Positions 17,436 to 23,725 of a DNA stretch of 23,725 nt are shown in pieces (within the stretch, counting starts at the first letter, position 1; the number at the start of each line of letters is the position of its first letter). Below the pieces are notes generated by a model. The model had not been told where the DNA came from, did no database searches, and saw only the letters and a program-made list of their open reading frames with translations. A program made the translations under genes and the position numbers. The DNA is from Gammaproteobacteria bacterium. GTDB lineage: Bacteria > Pseudomonadota > Gammaproteobacteria > CAJXQU01. The DNA is taken from positions 1 through 23,725 of the forward strand of contig JALSSM010000029.1 in the NCBI GenBank assembly GCA_026984275.1, in the 5' to 3' direction.

Positions 17436-17657
17436 TCAGGAATTATTTGAAAAAACTCTGATCAATTTCAAGATTAATATTAAAAAAGGCGTTCCATGCA
17501 ACAGGAAGTCGAAAATATCGATCGGTTTGATCAGATCACCGGCAAATAGCATTTTCAACTTTTCCCAGACATGCGGTTCCGGAAAAAATGGTGCTAAACC
17601 CAGGGTCAGACAAACAAGAATTAATAGTGGTAAGGGAATACTGTCCAGCCAGCTCAT
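17436..17657 (-). CDS. Small conserved inner-membrane protein
   Basis: A 73-residue protein with two hydrophobic helices, about 8-24 (LPLLILVCLTLGLAPFF) and 52-68 (LLHGTPFLILILKLIRV). They are joined by PEPHVWEKLKMLFAGDLIKPIDIFD, a linker that looks conserved in unnamed proteobacterial proteins of the same size. Both ends are well defined: the ATG sits 36 bases from the divergent rsmJ start, and the stop 13 bases from the msrA stop. Function unknown. Confidence 0.7.
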   Translation of the reverse strand: MSWLDSIPLPLLILVCLTLGLAPFFPEPHVWEKLKMLFAGDLIKPIDIFDFLLHGTPFLILILKLIRVFSNNS

Positions 17658-17693
17658 TTCTGAAGTTTTCCTGATGAAGTTATAATTCCATCT

Positions 17694-18434
17694 ATGATAG
17701 CGATTAAGTGTGATGAGGAAAACAGGCGATCAGTAGAACTATCCAGAAAATTGAATCTCCCACTGGAAATTGATCAACCAGAACCACCGGATCTGTTACT
17801 GGGGTGGTATGAAGATAAGCTGTCACTATTTCCAGATGACTCCGGCCCGGTCTATATTGATTTTGTAGAAGGCAGACTTGCTCATAGACGACAATTTGGA
17901 GGCGGAAAAAAGCAACCACTAGCTCGTGCGATTGGACTTTCCAGTCAGCATATGCCCGGTGTAATTGATGCGACCGCTGGAATGGGCCGTGATAGTTTTG
18001 TGCTTGCTGCTCTTGGTTGTACTGTAAAAATGATTGAACGATCTCCCATCATTACTGCACTGCTGGAGGACGCTCTCAATCGTGCTCGTCTGGATCCTGA
18101 TGTTTCCGAAATAGCCGATCGACTTTCTATTGTGTGCGCTGACTCATGTGAGTATATTTCCAGAGCATTAACTGAAGATGTGATCTATCTCGATCCCATG
18201 TACCCGGAGAAACGAAAATCGGCGGCTGTCAAGAAAGATATGCGAGTTTTACAAAAGCTGGTGGGGAGTGATCAGGATAGTCATAAATTACTTGCGGTAG
18301 CATTAATAAAAGCTAAACATCGCGTTGTTGTTAAAAGACCTAAAAACGCCAGATCACTTGAAGGTCAAAGTCCAAATACAGCAATTTGTAGTCCAAATAC
18401 ACGCTATGATATTTACTCAATTAAGGCATTCTGA
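17694..18434 (+). CDS. rsmJ: 16S rRNA (guanine1516-N2)-methyltransferase
   Basis: A 246-residue SAM-dependent methyltransferase of the RsmJ (YhiQ) family that modifies G1516 of 16S rRNA. The SAM-binding motif is VIDATAGMGRDSFVLAALG (90-108), preceded by the family segment FVEGRLAHRRQFGGGKKQPLARAIG. The catalytic DPMYPEKRKSA begins at 167, and VVVKRP lies near 211-216. The length is normal for the family. The start has no strong ribosome binding site, but the family-like N-terminus fits the ATG at 17694. It is followed by a sigma-54 promoter and fliK, so it is probably transcribed apart from fliK. Confidence 0.93.
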   Translation: MIAIKCDEENRRSVELSRKLNLPLEIDQPEPPDLLLGWYEDKLSLFPDDSGPVYIDFVEGRLAHRRQFGGGKKQPLARAIGLSSQHMPGVIDATAGMGRDSFVLAALGCTVKMIERSPIITALLEDALNRARLDPDVSEIADRLSIVCADSCEYISRALTEDVIYLDPMYPEKRKSAAVKKDMRVLQKLVGSDQDSHKLLAVALIKAKHRVVVKRPKNARSLEGQSPNTAICSPNTRYDIYSIKAF

Positions 18435-18451
18435 AAAAGTCAGGAAATGAC

Positions 18452-18467
18452 TGGCACATGGATTGCA
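18452..18467 (+). promoter_or_regulatory. Sigma-54 (RpoN) promoter of fliK
   Basis: TGGCACATGGATTGCA matches the sigma-54 consensus TGGCAC-N5-TTGCA exactly at the recognised positions, with the invariant GG (18453-18454) and GC (18465-18466) separated by ten bases. It lies 37 bases upstream of the fliK ATG, and transcription should begin near 18477. RpoN control with a FleQ/FlrC-type activator is usual for mid-class flagellar genes in Gammaproteobacteria. The activator binding site was not identified. Confidence 0.8.
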
Positions 18468-18503
18468 ATCTCACAGGAAAGTTCATAAAAAGGAGATGAA
18501 AGG

Positions 18504-19355
18504 ATGCAGGCAATTTCAGGTTCAGTTAGTTTATCACTTACTTCCAAAGAAGCTGGTGGGACATCAGATCTTTCTTCCGAAGCAGACTCAGACATGGCTT
18601 CAGGGCTTGGTTTCCTGGCCTTGTTTACGACTCAGGTTGAGTCAGCGACGACAGATTTAAAACTGTCTGACCTGATAAAAAGGCAATTTGCGGGCGATGA
18701 TCTGGACGGCAAACTATTTCCGCAAGGTTTGCCGCTGCGGTCGTCTTTTACCGAGCTGCTTTCAGGTAATGGCAAGCAACAATTATTAGACAGTAACTTA
18801 TTTTCTGCTCAGGGATTAATGAATGCTTTACAGGGAGATGGTGAGCTCAATTCTTTTCAATCCTTGATCCAGGATCCGGGAAGTTTAGTCTCGCATGCAA
18901 AAGGATCTCAGCCAGGTACGACAAGCTTTGCAGCGATCACAGGTCAAGTTGGAAATCAGGGCTGGGGAGATGAACTGGTTTCTCGCGTTAAGTGGCAGAT
19001 CGGGCAGGAAATTCAGGAAGCAAAGATGAGTCTTAACCCCAGAGAACTGGGACCTTTACAGGTTAAAATTAATATTATTGATGATCAGGCACATGTTCAG
19101 TTTGTGACTCATCATGGTTCAGTGCGTGATGCGATTGAAGACGCACTTCCTCGTTTAAGAGAGATGCTCGAACAAACAGGCATGATGCTGGCTGATGCGG
19201 ATGTTTCGCAGCAGGCTCCTGATCAGCAACAGACATTTTTTGAAACCGTTGAATCGACGCAAGGTTCAGAAAATGCAACTGAAATGGAAGATCAGGATCA
19301 ACAACAGGTAAAAGTTATCAGGCAAGGTGTTGGATTGGTTGATGCATTTATTTAA
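18504..19355 (+). CDS. fliK: Flagellar hook-length control protein FliK
   Basis: A 283-residue secreted ruler protein that measures hook length and, with FlhB, switches export to late substrates. The N-terminal two-thirds is Ser/Gly/Gln/Leu-rich and poorly conserved, as usual. The C-terminal Flg_hook domain (about 153-237) carries the signature MSLNPRELGPLQVKI, then HVQFVTHHGSVRDAIEDALPRLREML. A Gln/Glu-rich tail follows. AAAGGAG eight bases before the ATG is a strong ribosome binding site. A sigma-54 promoter precedes it. No other flagellar gene is next to it, which makes it an outlying fliK. Its last four bases overlap the stop region of the convergent HEXXH gene. Confidence 0.93.
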   Translation: MQAISGSVSLSLTSKEAGGTSDLSSEADSDMASGLGFLALFTTQVESATTDLKLSDLIKRQFAGDDLDGKLFPQGLPLRSSFTELLSGNGKQQLLDSNLFSAQGLMNALQGDGELNSFQSLIQDPGSLVSHAKGSQPGTTSFAAITGQVGNQGWGDELVSRVKWQIGQEIQEAKMSLNPRELGPLQVKINIIDDQAHVQFVTHHGSVRDAIEDALPRLREMLEQTGMMLADADVSQQAPDQQQTFFETVESTQGSENATEMEDQDQQQVKVIRQGVGLVDAFI

Positions 19356-19894
19356 GGCGCTTTTGATTGTGTTCCTGTGATCGTTTTATAAATGGTTTTT
19401 TCATACGCTGATACGTCATTTTGAAGATAACGATGGATGAAGTAATCACTGAGTATCTGACACTGTTGTTCATAACGAAACTCATGTAATGGTTTTTGAC
19501 CCGATAAAGGATCATAAGAATAAACACGATCTTTGAATTTTACGCGCTCCATGATGGCGGCAAGAGAAGTCTGTAATCCTGTTGACTGATTTGCCCAGAC
19601 ATGTCCGATCTCATGAACCAGCCTTGCCATCTTTAGATAATTACCACTGAAATCTTTTGTAGAATATTCTTCTCTGAAAATTATACGATTACCAATGACA
19701 AAGGCTGCCATTGCCGGTGGAAGGTTTGCTGTGGAGATCATCACTTGTGAATAATCAACATCATTATAAAAGATGGTTTGTAACTTTTTAATTTCCTGTT
19801 CGGTCAGTGATCGACTGTCGTTGTTGAAGTTTACGAAAAAAAAACTTAATAAAACAATTAACAGAAACAGAATGATGAAGAATATTTTTTTCAC
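19352..19894 (-). CDS. Membrane-anchored HEXXH zincin-like protein
   Basis: A 180-residue protein with an N-terminal hydrophobic anchor (5-22, IFFIILFLLIVLLSFFFV) and a periplasmic domain. HEIGH (94-98, in ARLVHEIGHVWANQSTG) is a zinc-binding HEXXH motif with downstream Gly; E142 in FRYEQQCQILSDYF could be the third ligand. The LTEQEIKKLQTIFYNDVDYSQVMI opening resembles proteins of the DUF4157/eCIS-core type that carry a truncated metallopeptidase fold. Whether it is catalytic is unknown. Tail-to-tail overlap with fliK and divergence from the MscS gene give no pathway. The start has a run of Lys codons typical of secreted proteins. Confidence 0.7.
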   Translation of the reverse strand: MKKIFFIILFLLIVLLSFFFVNFNNDSRSLTEQEIKKLQTIFYNDVDYSQVMISTANLPPAMAAFVIGNRIIFREEYSTKDFSGNYLKMARLVHEIGHVWANQSTGLQTSLAAIMERVKFKDRVYSYDPLSGQKPLHEFRYEQQCQILSDYFIHRYLQNDVSAYEKTIYKTITGTQSKAP

Positions 19895-19986
19895 TAATAA
19901 TTTTGATGCTGATTTAATAGTTGCGACATGAGTGGTAGTCAGGCAGCATAGTCTAACTTTTAATTTGCTGACAGTAATAAATTAGT

Positions 19987-21024
19987 ATGTCCGAAGTGCC
20001 CGTATTAGGAGCTTTTTCATCTATTGATCTCATTGCGCTAGGGATTAATCTCCTTTTGTTTATCTTTACTCGACAGATTGTCACTGTTTTCCGACCAGAT
20101 AAAGATTCGTCATCTGTTAAAACCAAAGTTTGGACATTAAGACTGATCAATATTGTTCTGTTTGGGATTTACTTTATTGAGTTTTTTGTTGGCGGTTGGA
20201 CATCACAACTATCCCGAACAGGTTTAACTTTATTGATTGCCTATCTGGTGGTCAATTTTTTACATATCCTTATCCTTAGAAAATACGGAAGAGTCAAAGA
20301 AATAGATGGGGCAGAATACCGTGTGGAAACCTATCAGTCGGAAATATTTAATCTTCTGGTATTAATCACTTCTTTTATTATTGTCCTGATCGTCGTGATC
20401 AACATCTGGGGTATGACCGACTGGTTCAAAACCACCAGCGTCCTTGGCGGCTTATTGATTATCCTGTTTTCAACCAAAGATTATTGGGCGCCGGATAACA
20501 TTAATGGGTTAATGCTACTTTATAATGGTGATGTGGAGCCGGGTAGTATTATAAAGATCACAGAATATGATCTGATCGGAGTGACCATTGAAACGACACT
20601 AACCCAGACCAAATTTCGTGATTTACGATCACGGCATATTATTGTGATGCCAAATTCGAGGGTCAGAAATGCTAAAGTTGAGGTTTTAAGCAAAGGTCCG
20701 GCTTCTGGATTGATGCAGTTTGTCGATTTCAAGATTGGTTATGGTTTGCCTGCTGAAAAGGTAGAGACGTTTCTGACCAATGTCTGGTCACATGCTTGTG
20801 AAAAAGAAAAATCATTGAATGAAGAAAAACAGGCGAAGATTATGGTCATTAATAATGGTGATCATGCTGTCGTGTGGCGATTGGCTTACTGGGTCAAAAA
20901 TATTTATGGGTTATTTGATGCTGAATTTGCAATCAATCGCGCCGCGTATGAACTCTCTCAGCAGCAGAAGATTGCACTCAATACACCATTAACCCATGAG
21001 TTGTTAAAGAGTTCATGTGACTAG
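19987..21024 (+). CDS. MscS-family mechanosensitive ion channel
   Basis: A 345-residue small-conductance mechanosensitive channel-like protein of the inner membrane. Hydrophobic helices occupy about 12-32, 50-70, 77-97 and 119-140, followed by the pore-lining helix near 149-163 (TTSVLGGLLIILFSTKDYW). The beta domain has DNINGLMLLYNGDVEPGSIIKI and the family signature IIVMPNSRVRNAK near 218-230, and a mixed C-terminal domain follows. It would release solutes on hypo-osmotic shock, plausible for a saline habitat. The pore helix lacks the dense Gly/Ala pattern of E. coli MscS, so gating details may differ. It has no obvious operon partner. Confidence 0.85.
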   Translation: MSEVPVLGAFSSIDLIALGINLLLFIFTRQIVTVFRPDKDSSSVKTKVWTLRLINIVLFGIYFIEFFVGGWTSQLSRTGLTLLIAYLVVNFLHILILRKYGRVKEIDGAEYRVETYQSEIFNLLVLITSFIIVLIVVINIWGMTDWFKTTSVLGGLLIILFSTKDYWAPDNINGLMLLYNGDVEPGSIIKITEYDLIGVTIETTLTQTKFRDLRSRHIIVMPNSRVRNAKVEVLSKGPASGLMQFVDFKIGYGLPAEKVETFLTNVWSHACEKEKSLNEEKQAKIMVINNGDHAVVWRLAYWVKNIYGLFDAEFAINRAAYELSQQQKIALNTPLTHELLKSSCD

Positions 21025-21037
21025 TTTGATCAGGAAA

Positions 21038-21061
21038 ATATCCTGAAAAGATTCAGGATAT
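21038..21061. terminator. Hairpin after the MscS gene
   Basis: ATATCCTGA (21038-21046) and TCAGGATAT (21053-21061) form a perfect 9-bp stem with a 6-nt loop, 13 bases after the stop codon. There is no T-run, so intrinsic termination is doubtful. The right arm overlaps a TATAAT at 21059-21064, so the element could instead be an operator. Confidence 0.35.
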
Positions 21062-21269
21062 AATGGACGGCACAGGATTCAGATAATTATTTCTTTGTTA
21101 TTTCCTGAACTTAGTTATATGGAAAAAGTCAATGGTATAATTGATTGGTAGTGTCTCACTGTTGATTGATACGGATTAGCGTGAAGTGATAAAAAAGCCA
21201 TTATTCTGAATTTTATTAAATTACTAAAAAGATAAATTCCTGAGAATTTATTTATTAAGGAGATCTATT

Positions 21270-21650
21270 ATGAGACTTATGCGAATTACACCGATACTTC
21301 TGGCCTTAACCTCTTTTACCGTCTATGCAAATGATTATCCGACACTGGAACGCGTTGACAGTGTATTGACCTGCATGGCGAAACATGGCGGCCAGACAGT
21401 AGAAAATCTTTATTCCTGTTCCTGCAAGATAGATGTCATAGCAAGTCAGGTACCTTTTGATTTATGGGACGAGGCCAGAACATTCAAAGCTTACAAGAGG
21501 ATGCCGGGTGAGAAAGGTGGGCTTTTCCGTGATTCAGATCGCGCTGATGAGGTCATACCCGTTCTTGAAGCGGCCGATAAAGAAGGAGAGAAACGCTGTT
21601 TTGTCGGTGTGAGCCATAAGGCGGCTGAAAAGGTTAGTGTTGCTAAATAG
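21270..21650 (+). CDS. Small secreted Cys-containing protein upstream of xoxF
   Basis: A 126-residue protein with a signal peptide (MRLMRITPILLALTSFTVYA, cleavage before NDYP). The mature part has four Cys: one in LTCMAKHGG, two in YSCSCKIDVIA, and one in KRCFVG, which could form disulfides or bind a metal. GEKGGLFRD and RADEVIPVLEAADKEGEKRC look conserved. I associate similar small periplasmic proteins with methylotroph genomes near PQQ dehydrogenase genes, but I cannot confirm this here. AAGGAG seven bases before the ATG is a strong ribosome binding site. It is separated from xoxF by 593 non-coding bases with a hairpin after its stop and a separate promoter, so it is likely transcribed apart from xoxF. 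Confidence 0.75.
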   Translation: MRLMRITPILLALTSFTVYANDYPTLERVDSVLTCMAKHGGQTVENLYSCSCKIDVIASQVPFDLWDEARTFKAYKRMPGEKGGLFRDSDRADEVIPVLEAADKEGEKRCFVGVSHKAAEKVSVAK

Positions 21651-21707
21651 CCTCTTAATAATAGTTACTTCTAACGATGTAATTTTCCTGATTGAAGAAC
21701 ACTCATA

Positions 21708-21751
21708 TAACTAACCCAAAACCTGACCTTGTATCAGTCGAGGGTTAGTTA
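21708..21751. terminator. Stem-loop downstream of the small secreted protein gene
   Basis: TAACTAACCC (21708-21717) pairs with GGGTTAGTTA (21742-21751), a perfect 10-bp stem with a 24-nt loop, 57 bases after the stop codon. No T-run follows; it may be a weak terminator or RNA-protective element. Confidence 0.4.
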
Positions 21752-21818
21752 CTCTAAAATTTTATCTGACCCCGTCATTTTTATTGTGCACCGCAATATA
21801 TAAAAGCCTTTTAATATC

Positions 21819-21868
21819 AATAATATACCTATATTTTTATATTATTGTTCTCTTTTTGAAGAACAATA
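21819..21868. repeat. Two overlapping hairpins upstream of the xoxF promoter
   Basis: AATAATATA (21819-21827) pairs with TATATTATT (21838-21846), and TATTGTTCT (21843-21851) pairs with AGAACAATA (21860-21868). The two 9-bp stems share bases 21843-21846, so both cannot form fully at once on RNA. They end about 22 bases before the -35 box and could equally be DNA operator sites for an activator. Confidence 0.45.
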
Positions 21869-21890
21869 TGAAAATTTCCTGAAAAAAATA

Positions 21891-21918
21891 TTGATAGTTC
21901 CCATTATTTAGTTATAAT
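21891..21918 (+). promoter_or_regulatory. Sigma-70-like promoter of xoxF
   Basis: TTGATA (21891-21896), a 16-base spacer and a perfect TATAAT (21913-21918) form the best promoter in the region; transcription should begin near 21925, within a small inverted repeat CTAAC-T-GTTAG (21924-21934). This gives a leader of roughly 320 nt before the xoxF ATG. Not experimentally supported; a second start nearer the gene is possible. Confidence 0.5.
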
Positions 21919-22243
21919 CTTCTCTAACTGTTAGGTCTTCTTTGTCCGAAAACAAACGGATATTGAGGAAACTTGAGGACAGAATAGAAGTATTAAATGA
22001 AAATTTTATTTCAAAACTTTCAACCAAAAACTCGGCAGTTATATCTGAGCCGAACGTACAAATATTTGTATGCCAGTTCACTTCCTGCCGGGAAATATGA
22101 CTCTAATTTAAGATCCTCAACGACGTTTTAACAAACAGAGTTTTCCGCTCAATGGTATCTTTCCGGTCTCGGGCTTCCATTGGGTTATAAAAAAAGAACA
22201 GAGACCGAACTGTTAACAGTAAATTATATATAAGGAGGAGGTC

Positions 22244-23725
22244 ATGAGAAAATCATCGTTAAATCGATGGCTTCTGGCAGGTGCTGCATTAACTATGTCC
22301 GCATCGGCAATGGCTAACGAAGAGCTGCTTAAACTGCAGCAAGATCCAAACTACTGGGTAATGCCTAGTGGTAACTATTCTGGCTGGCGTTATTCTGAAT
22401 TGAAACAAATCAACAATCAGAATGCCCACCAATTACAAGCTGCCTGGACATTTTCAACAGGTGTTTTACGTGGTCATGAAGGTGGTCCATTAGTACTGCC
22501 TTCAAGTGCAACAGGTCTGGATGGAGATACTCTGTTTGTCCATGCGGCTTTCCCGAATAATGTCTTCGCTATCAATCTCGATACGCTAGAAGTTGTATGG
22601 GAATATATTCCAGTTCAGGACTATGATGAAACTGTCCCTGTTATGTGCTGTGACACGGTTAACCGTGGACTGGCCTATGGCGACGGTAAAATCTTCCTGC
22701 AACAGGCAGACACAAACCTCGTAGCAATCAACGCTAAAACAGGTGAAAAAGTCTGGTCCGTTAAAAATGGTGATCCTAAAAAGGGTCAAACCAACACTAA
22801 CGCACCTCACGTCATCAAAGACAAAGTCTTCACTGGTATGTCAGGCGCTGAATTCGGCGTTCGATGCTGGATGAATGCTTATAACATCAGCGATGGCAGC
22901 ATGGCCTGGAGAGCGTACTCTATGGGACCTGATGCTGATATGCTGATCGATCCTGTAAAAACGACTGCACTGGGTAAACCAGTGGGTAAAGATTCTTCAC
23001 TGAAAACCTGGAAAGGCGATCAATGGAAAATCGGTGGTGGTTCTACATGGGGTTGGTGGCCGTATGATCCTGACCTGAACCTGATGTACTATGGTTCTGG
23101 TAATCCATCTACTTGGAACCCAACTGTACGTCCTGGTGATAACAAATGGTCTATGACTATGTTTGCTCGTGATGTAGATACTGGTGTAGCCAAATGGGTC
23201 TATCAAATGACTCCACATGATGAGTGGGATTATGATGGTATCAACGAAATGGTTCTTGTTGACGTTACTGTCAAAGGCAAGAAACATAAAGGTCTTGTAC
23301 ACTTTGACCGTAACGGTTTTGGTTACACAATGGACCGAGTTACTGGTGAACTGCTTGTCGCTGAAAAATATGACGCAGCGGTTAACTGGGCAACTCACGT
23401 TGATATGAAGACGGGTCGTCCACAGGTTGTTGCACGTTACTCAACTCACCAAAACGGTGAAGATGTGAACTCAACTAACATCTGTCCGGCGGCTCTTGGT
23501 TCAAAAGACCAACAGCCTTCAGCTTACTCACCACGTACAGGTCTGCACTATGTTCCTACAAACCACGTTTGTATGGATTATGAGCCAGTTTCTGGTGGTG
23601 AATACGTAGCGGGTCAACCCTATGTAAACGCTGTGTTGAACATGTTCCCAGCGGGTCGTGTATGTCCTGACTGCCCTAACAACAATGCCGATGACAACAA
23701 CTTGGGTAACTTCATTGCCTGGGAT
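22244..23725 (+). CDS. xoxF: Lanthanide-dependent methanol dehydrogenase XoxF (3' truncated by window)
   Basis: The first 494 residues of a PQQ-dependent methanol dehydrogenase that oxidises methanol in the periplasm. The signal peptide is residues 1-24 (cleavage ASAMA/NEEL). The adjacent-Cys disulfide is C135-C136 in VMCCDTVNRG. Metal and PQQ-site residues are E203 (GAEFGVR), N287 (GSGNPSTWN) and D329. D331 of the D329-Y-D331 pair is the extra Asp that marks lanthanide-binding XoxF; MxaF has Ala there. DRVTGELLVAEKYD, NGEDVN, CPAALGSKDQQPSAYSP and YVPTNHVCMDYEP also match XoxF rather than MxaF. An unusual CPDC and Asn/Asp-rich insertion lies at 474-486. AAGGAGGAG precedes the ATG. The frame is open at the window end; roughly 100 further residues are expected. 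Confidence 0.95.
   Translation, partial: MRKSSLNRWLLAGAALTMSASAMANEELLKLQQDPNYWVMPSGNYSGWRYSELKQINNQNAHQLQAAWTFSTGVLRGHEGGPLVLPSSATGLDGDTLFVHAAFPNNVFAINLDTLEVVWEYIPVQDYDETVPVMCCDTVNRGLAYGDGKIFLQQADTNLVAINAKTGEKVWSVKNGDPKKGQTNTNAPHVIKDKVFTGMSGAEFGVRCWMNAYNISDGSMAWRAYSMGPDADMLIDPVKTTALGKPVGKDSSLKTWKGDQWKIGGGSTWGWWPYDPDLNLMYYGSGNPSTWNPTVRPGDNKWSMTMFARDVDTGVAKWVYQMTPHDEWDYDGINEMVLVDVTVKGKKHKGLVHFDRNGFGYTMDRVTGELLVAEKYDAAVNWATHVDMKTGRPQVVARYSTHQNGEDVNSTNICPAALGSKDQQPSAYSPRTGLHYVPTNHVCMDYEPVSGGEYVAGQPYVNAVLNMFPAGRVCPDCPNNNADDNNLGNFIAWD

Larger units (their letters stand above)
21651..22243 (+). promoter_or_regulatory. Long non-coding control region and leader of xoxF
   Basis: No convincing gene lies in these 593 bases. 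In order it holds a long-loop hairpin just after the upstream gene, two overlapping AT-rich hairpins (21819-21868), a sigma-70-like promoter (21891-21918), and a predicted leader of about 320 nt. The leader contains perfect palindromes at 22057-22070 and 22209-22220, a paired CGGTCTC (22164-22170) / GAGACCG (22201-22207), and a 44-codon open frame (21997-22131) without a good ribosome binding site. It ends in the strong ribosome binding site AAGGAGGAG at 22232-22240. Such an arrangement suggests regulated expression of xoxF, perhaps also at the RNA level. Confidence 0.6.

Noticed and set aside
22997..23398. 133-residue minus-strand open frame inside xoxF
   Set aside because: It lies antisense to a strongly conserved coding region, has no recognisable domain, and reflects the codon bias of xoxF.
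22244..23725. Annotation as mxaF (calcium-dependent methanol dehydrogenase large subunit)
   Set aside because: The Asp at residue 331 and several long stretches match XoxF; MxaF has Ala at that position.
1..23725. CRISPR array, tRNA or rRNA genes
   Set aside because: No spaced direct repeats and no tRNA- or rRNA-like segments were seen on reading the window.

Overview
The window looks like chromosome from a moderately AT-rich gammaproteobacterial methylotroph; a Methylophaga-like marine organism is my best guess, not a proven one. The main clue is the 3' end, which carries the first 494 codons of a pyrroloquinoline quinone (PQQ) methanol dehydrogenase. Its Asp-Tyr-Asp metal site and close match to the XoxF pattern mark it as the lanthanide-dependent XoxF type rather than calcium-type MxaF. 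Flagellar genes, a periplasmic MsrA, RsmJ and a cellulose operon of gammaproteobacterial style fit this assignment.

Layout. Bases 1-134: 3' tail of an unidentified plus-strand gene. 140-1564 (minus): a FliK-like protein followed by a stand-alone FlhB C-terminal-domain protein (FlhB2). 1612-2472 (plus): a GYF-type / transmembrane / pentapeptide-repeat fusion. 2493-2710: a non-coding mobile-element relic (MITE-like) with 20-bp terminal inverted repeats and a possible 5-bp target duplication. 2790-4082: an ExeA/MshM-type AAA ATPase. 4178-5839: a two-gene operon of tartronate semialdehyde reductase and hydroxypyruvate isomerase, which together can interconvert hydroxypyruvate and glycerate. 5859-14881 (minus): a compact cellulose operon, bcsA-bcsB-bcsZ-bcsC, with a c-di-GMP-binding PilZ domain on BcsA and a large internal duplication in the BcsC periplasmic scaffold. 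Divergent from it at 15090: a hexose-6-phosphate mutarotase, then a conserved secreted protein of unknown function, periplasmic MsrA, a small membrane protein (minus), and RsmJ. 18504-19355: canonical FliK, preceded by a near-consensus sigma-54 promoter. 19352-19894 (minus): a membrane-anchored HEXXH protein. 19987-21024: an MscS-family channel. 21270-21650: a small secreted Cys-containing protein. 21651-22243: a 593-base non-coding region with hairpins, a good sigma-70-like promoter and a leader of about 320 nt. 22244-23725: xoxF, cut by the window end.

How the parts relate. Three themes recur: motility (two FliK-family proteins, FlhB2, RpoN control), surface polysaccharide (c-di-GMP-controlled cellulose), and C1/C2-C3 carbon metabolism (XoxF; hydroxypyruvate/tartronate semialdehyde enzymes). 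I see no single undescribed multi-gene system. The most unusual items are the xoxF leader with its nested hairpins and palindromes, the Cys-Pro-Asp-Cys insertion in XoxF, the duplicated BcsC scaffold, and the MITE-like element.
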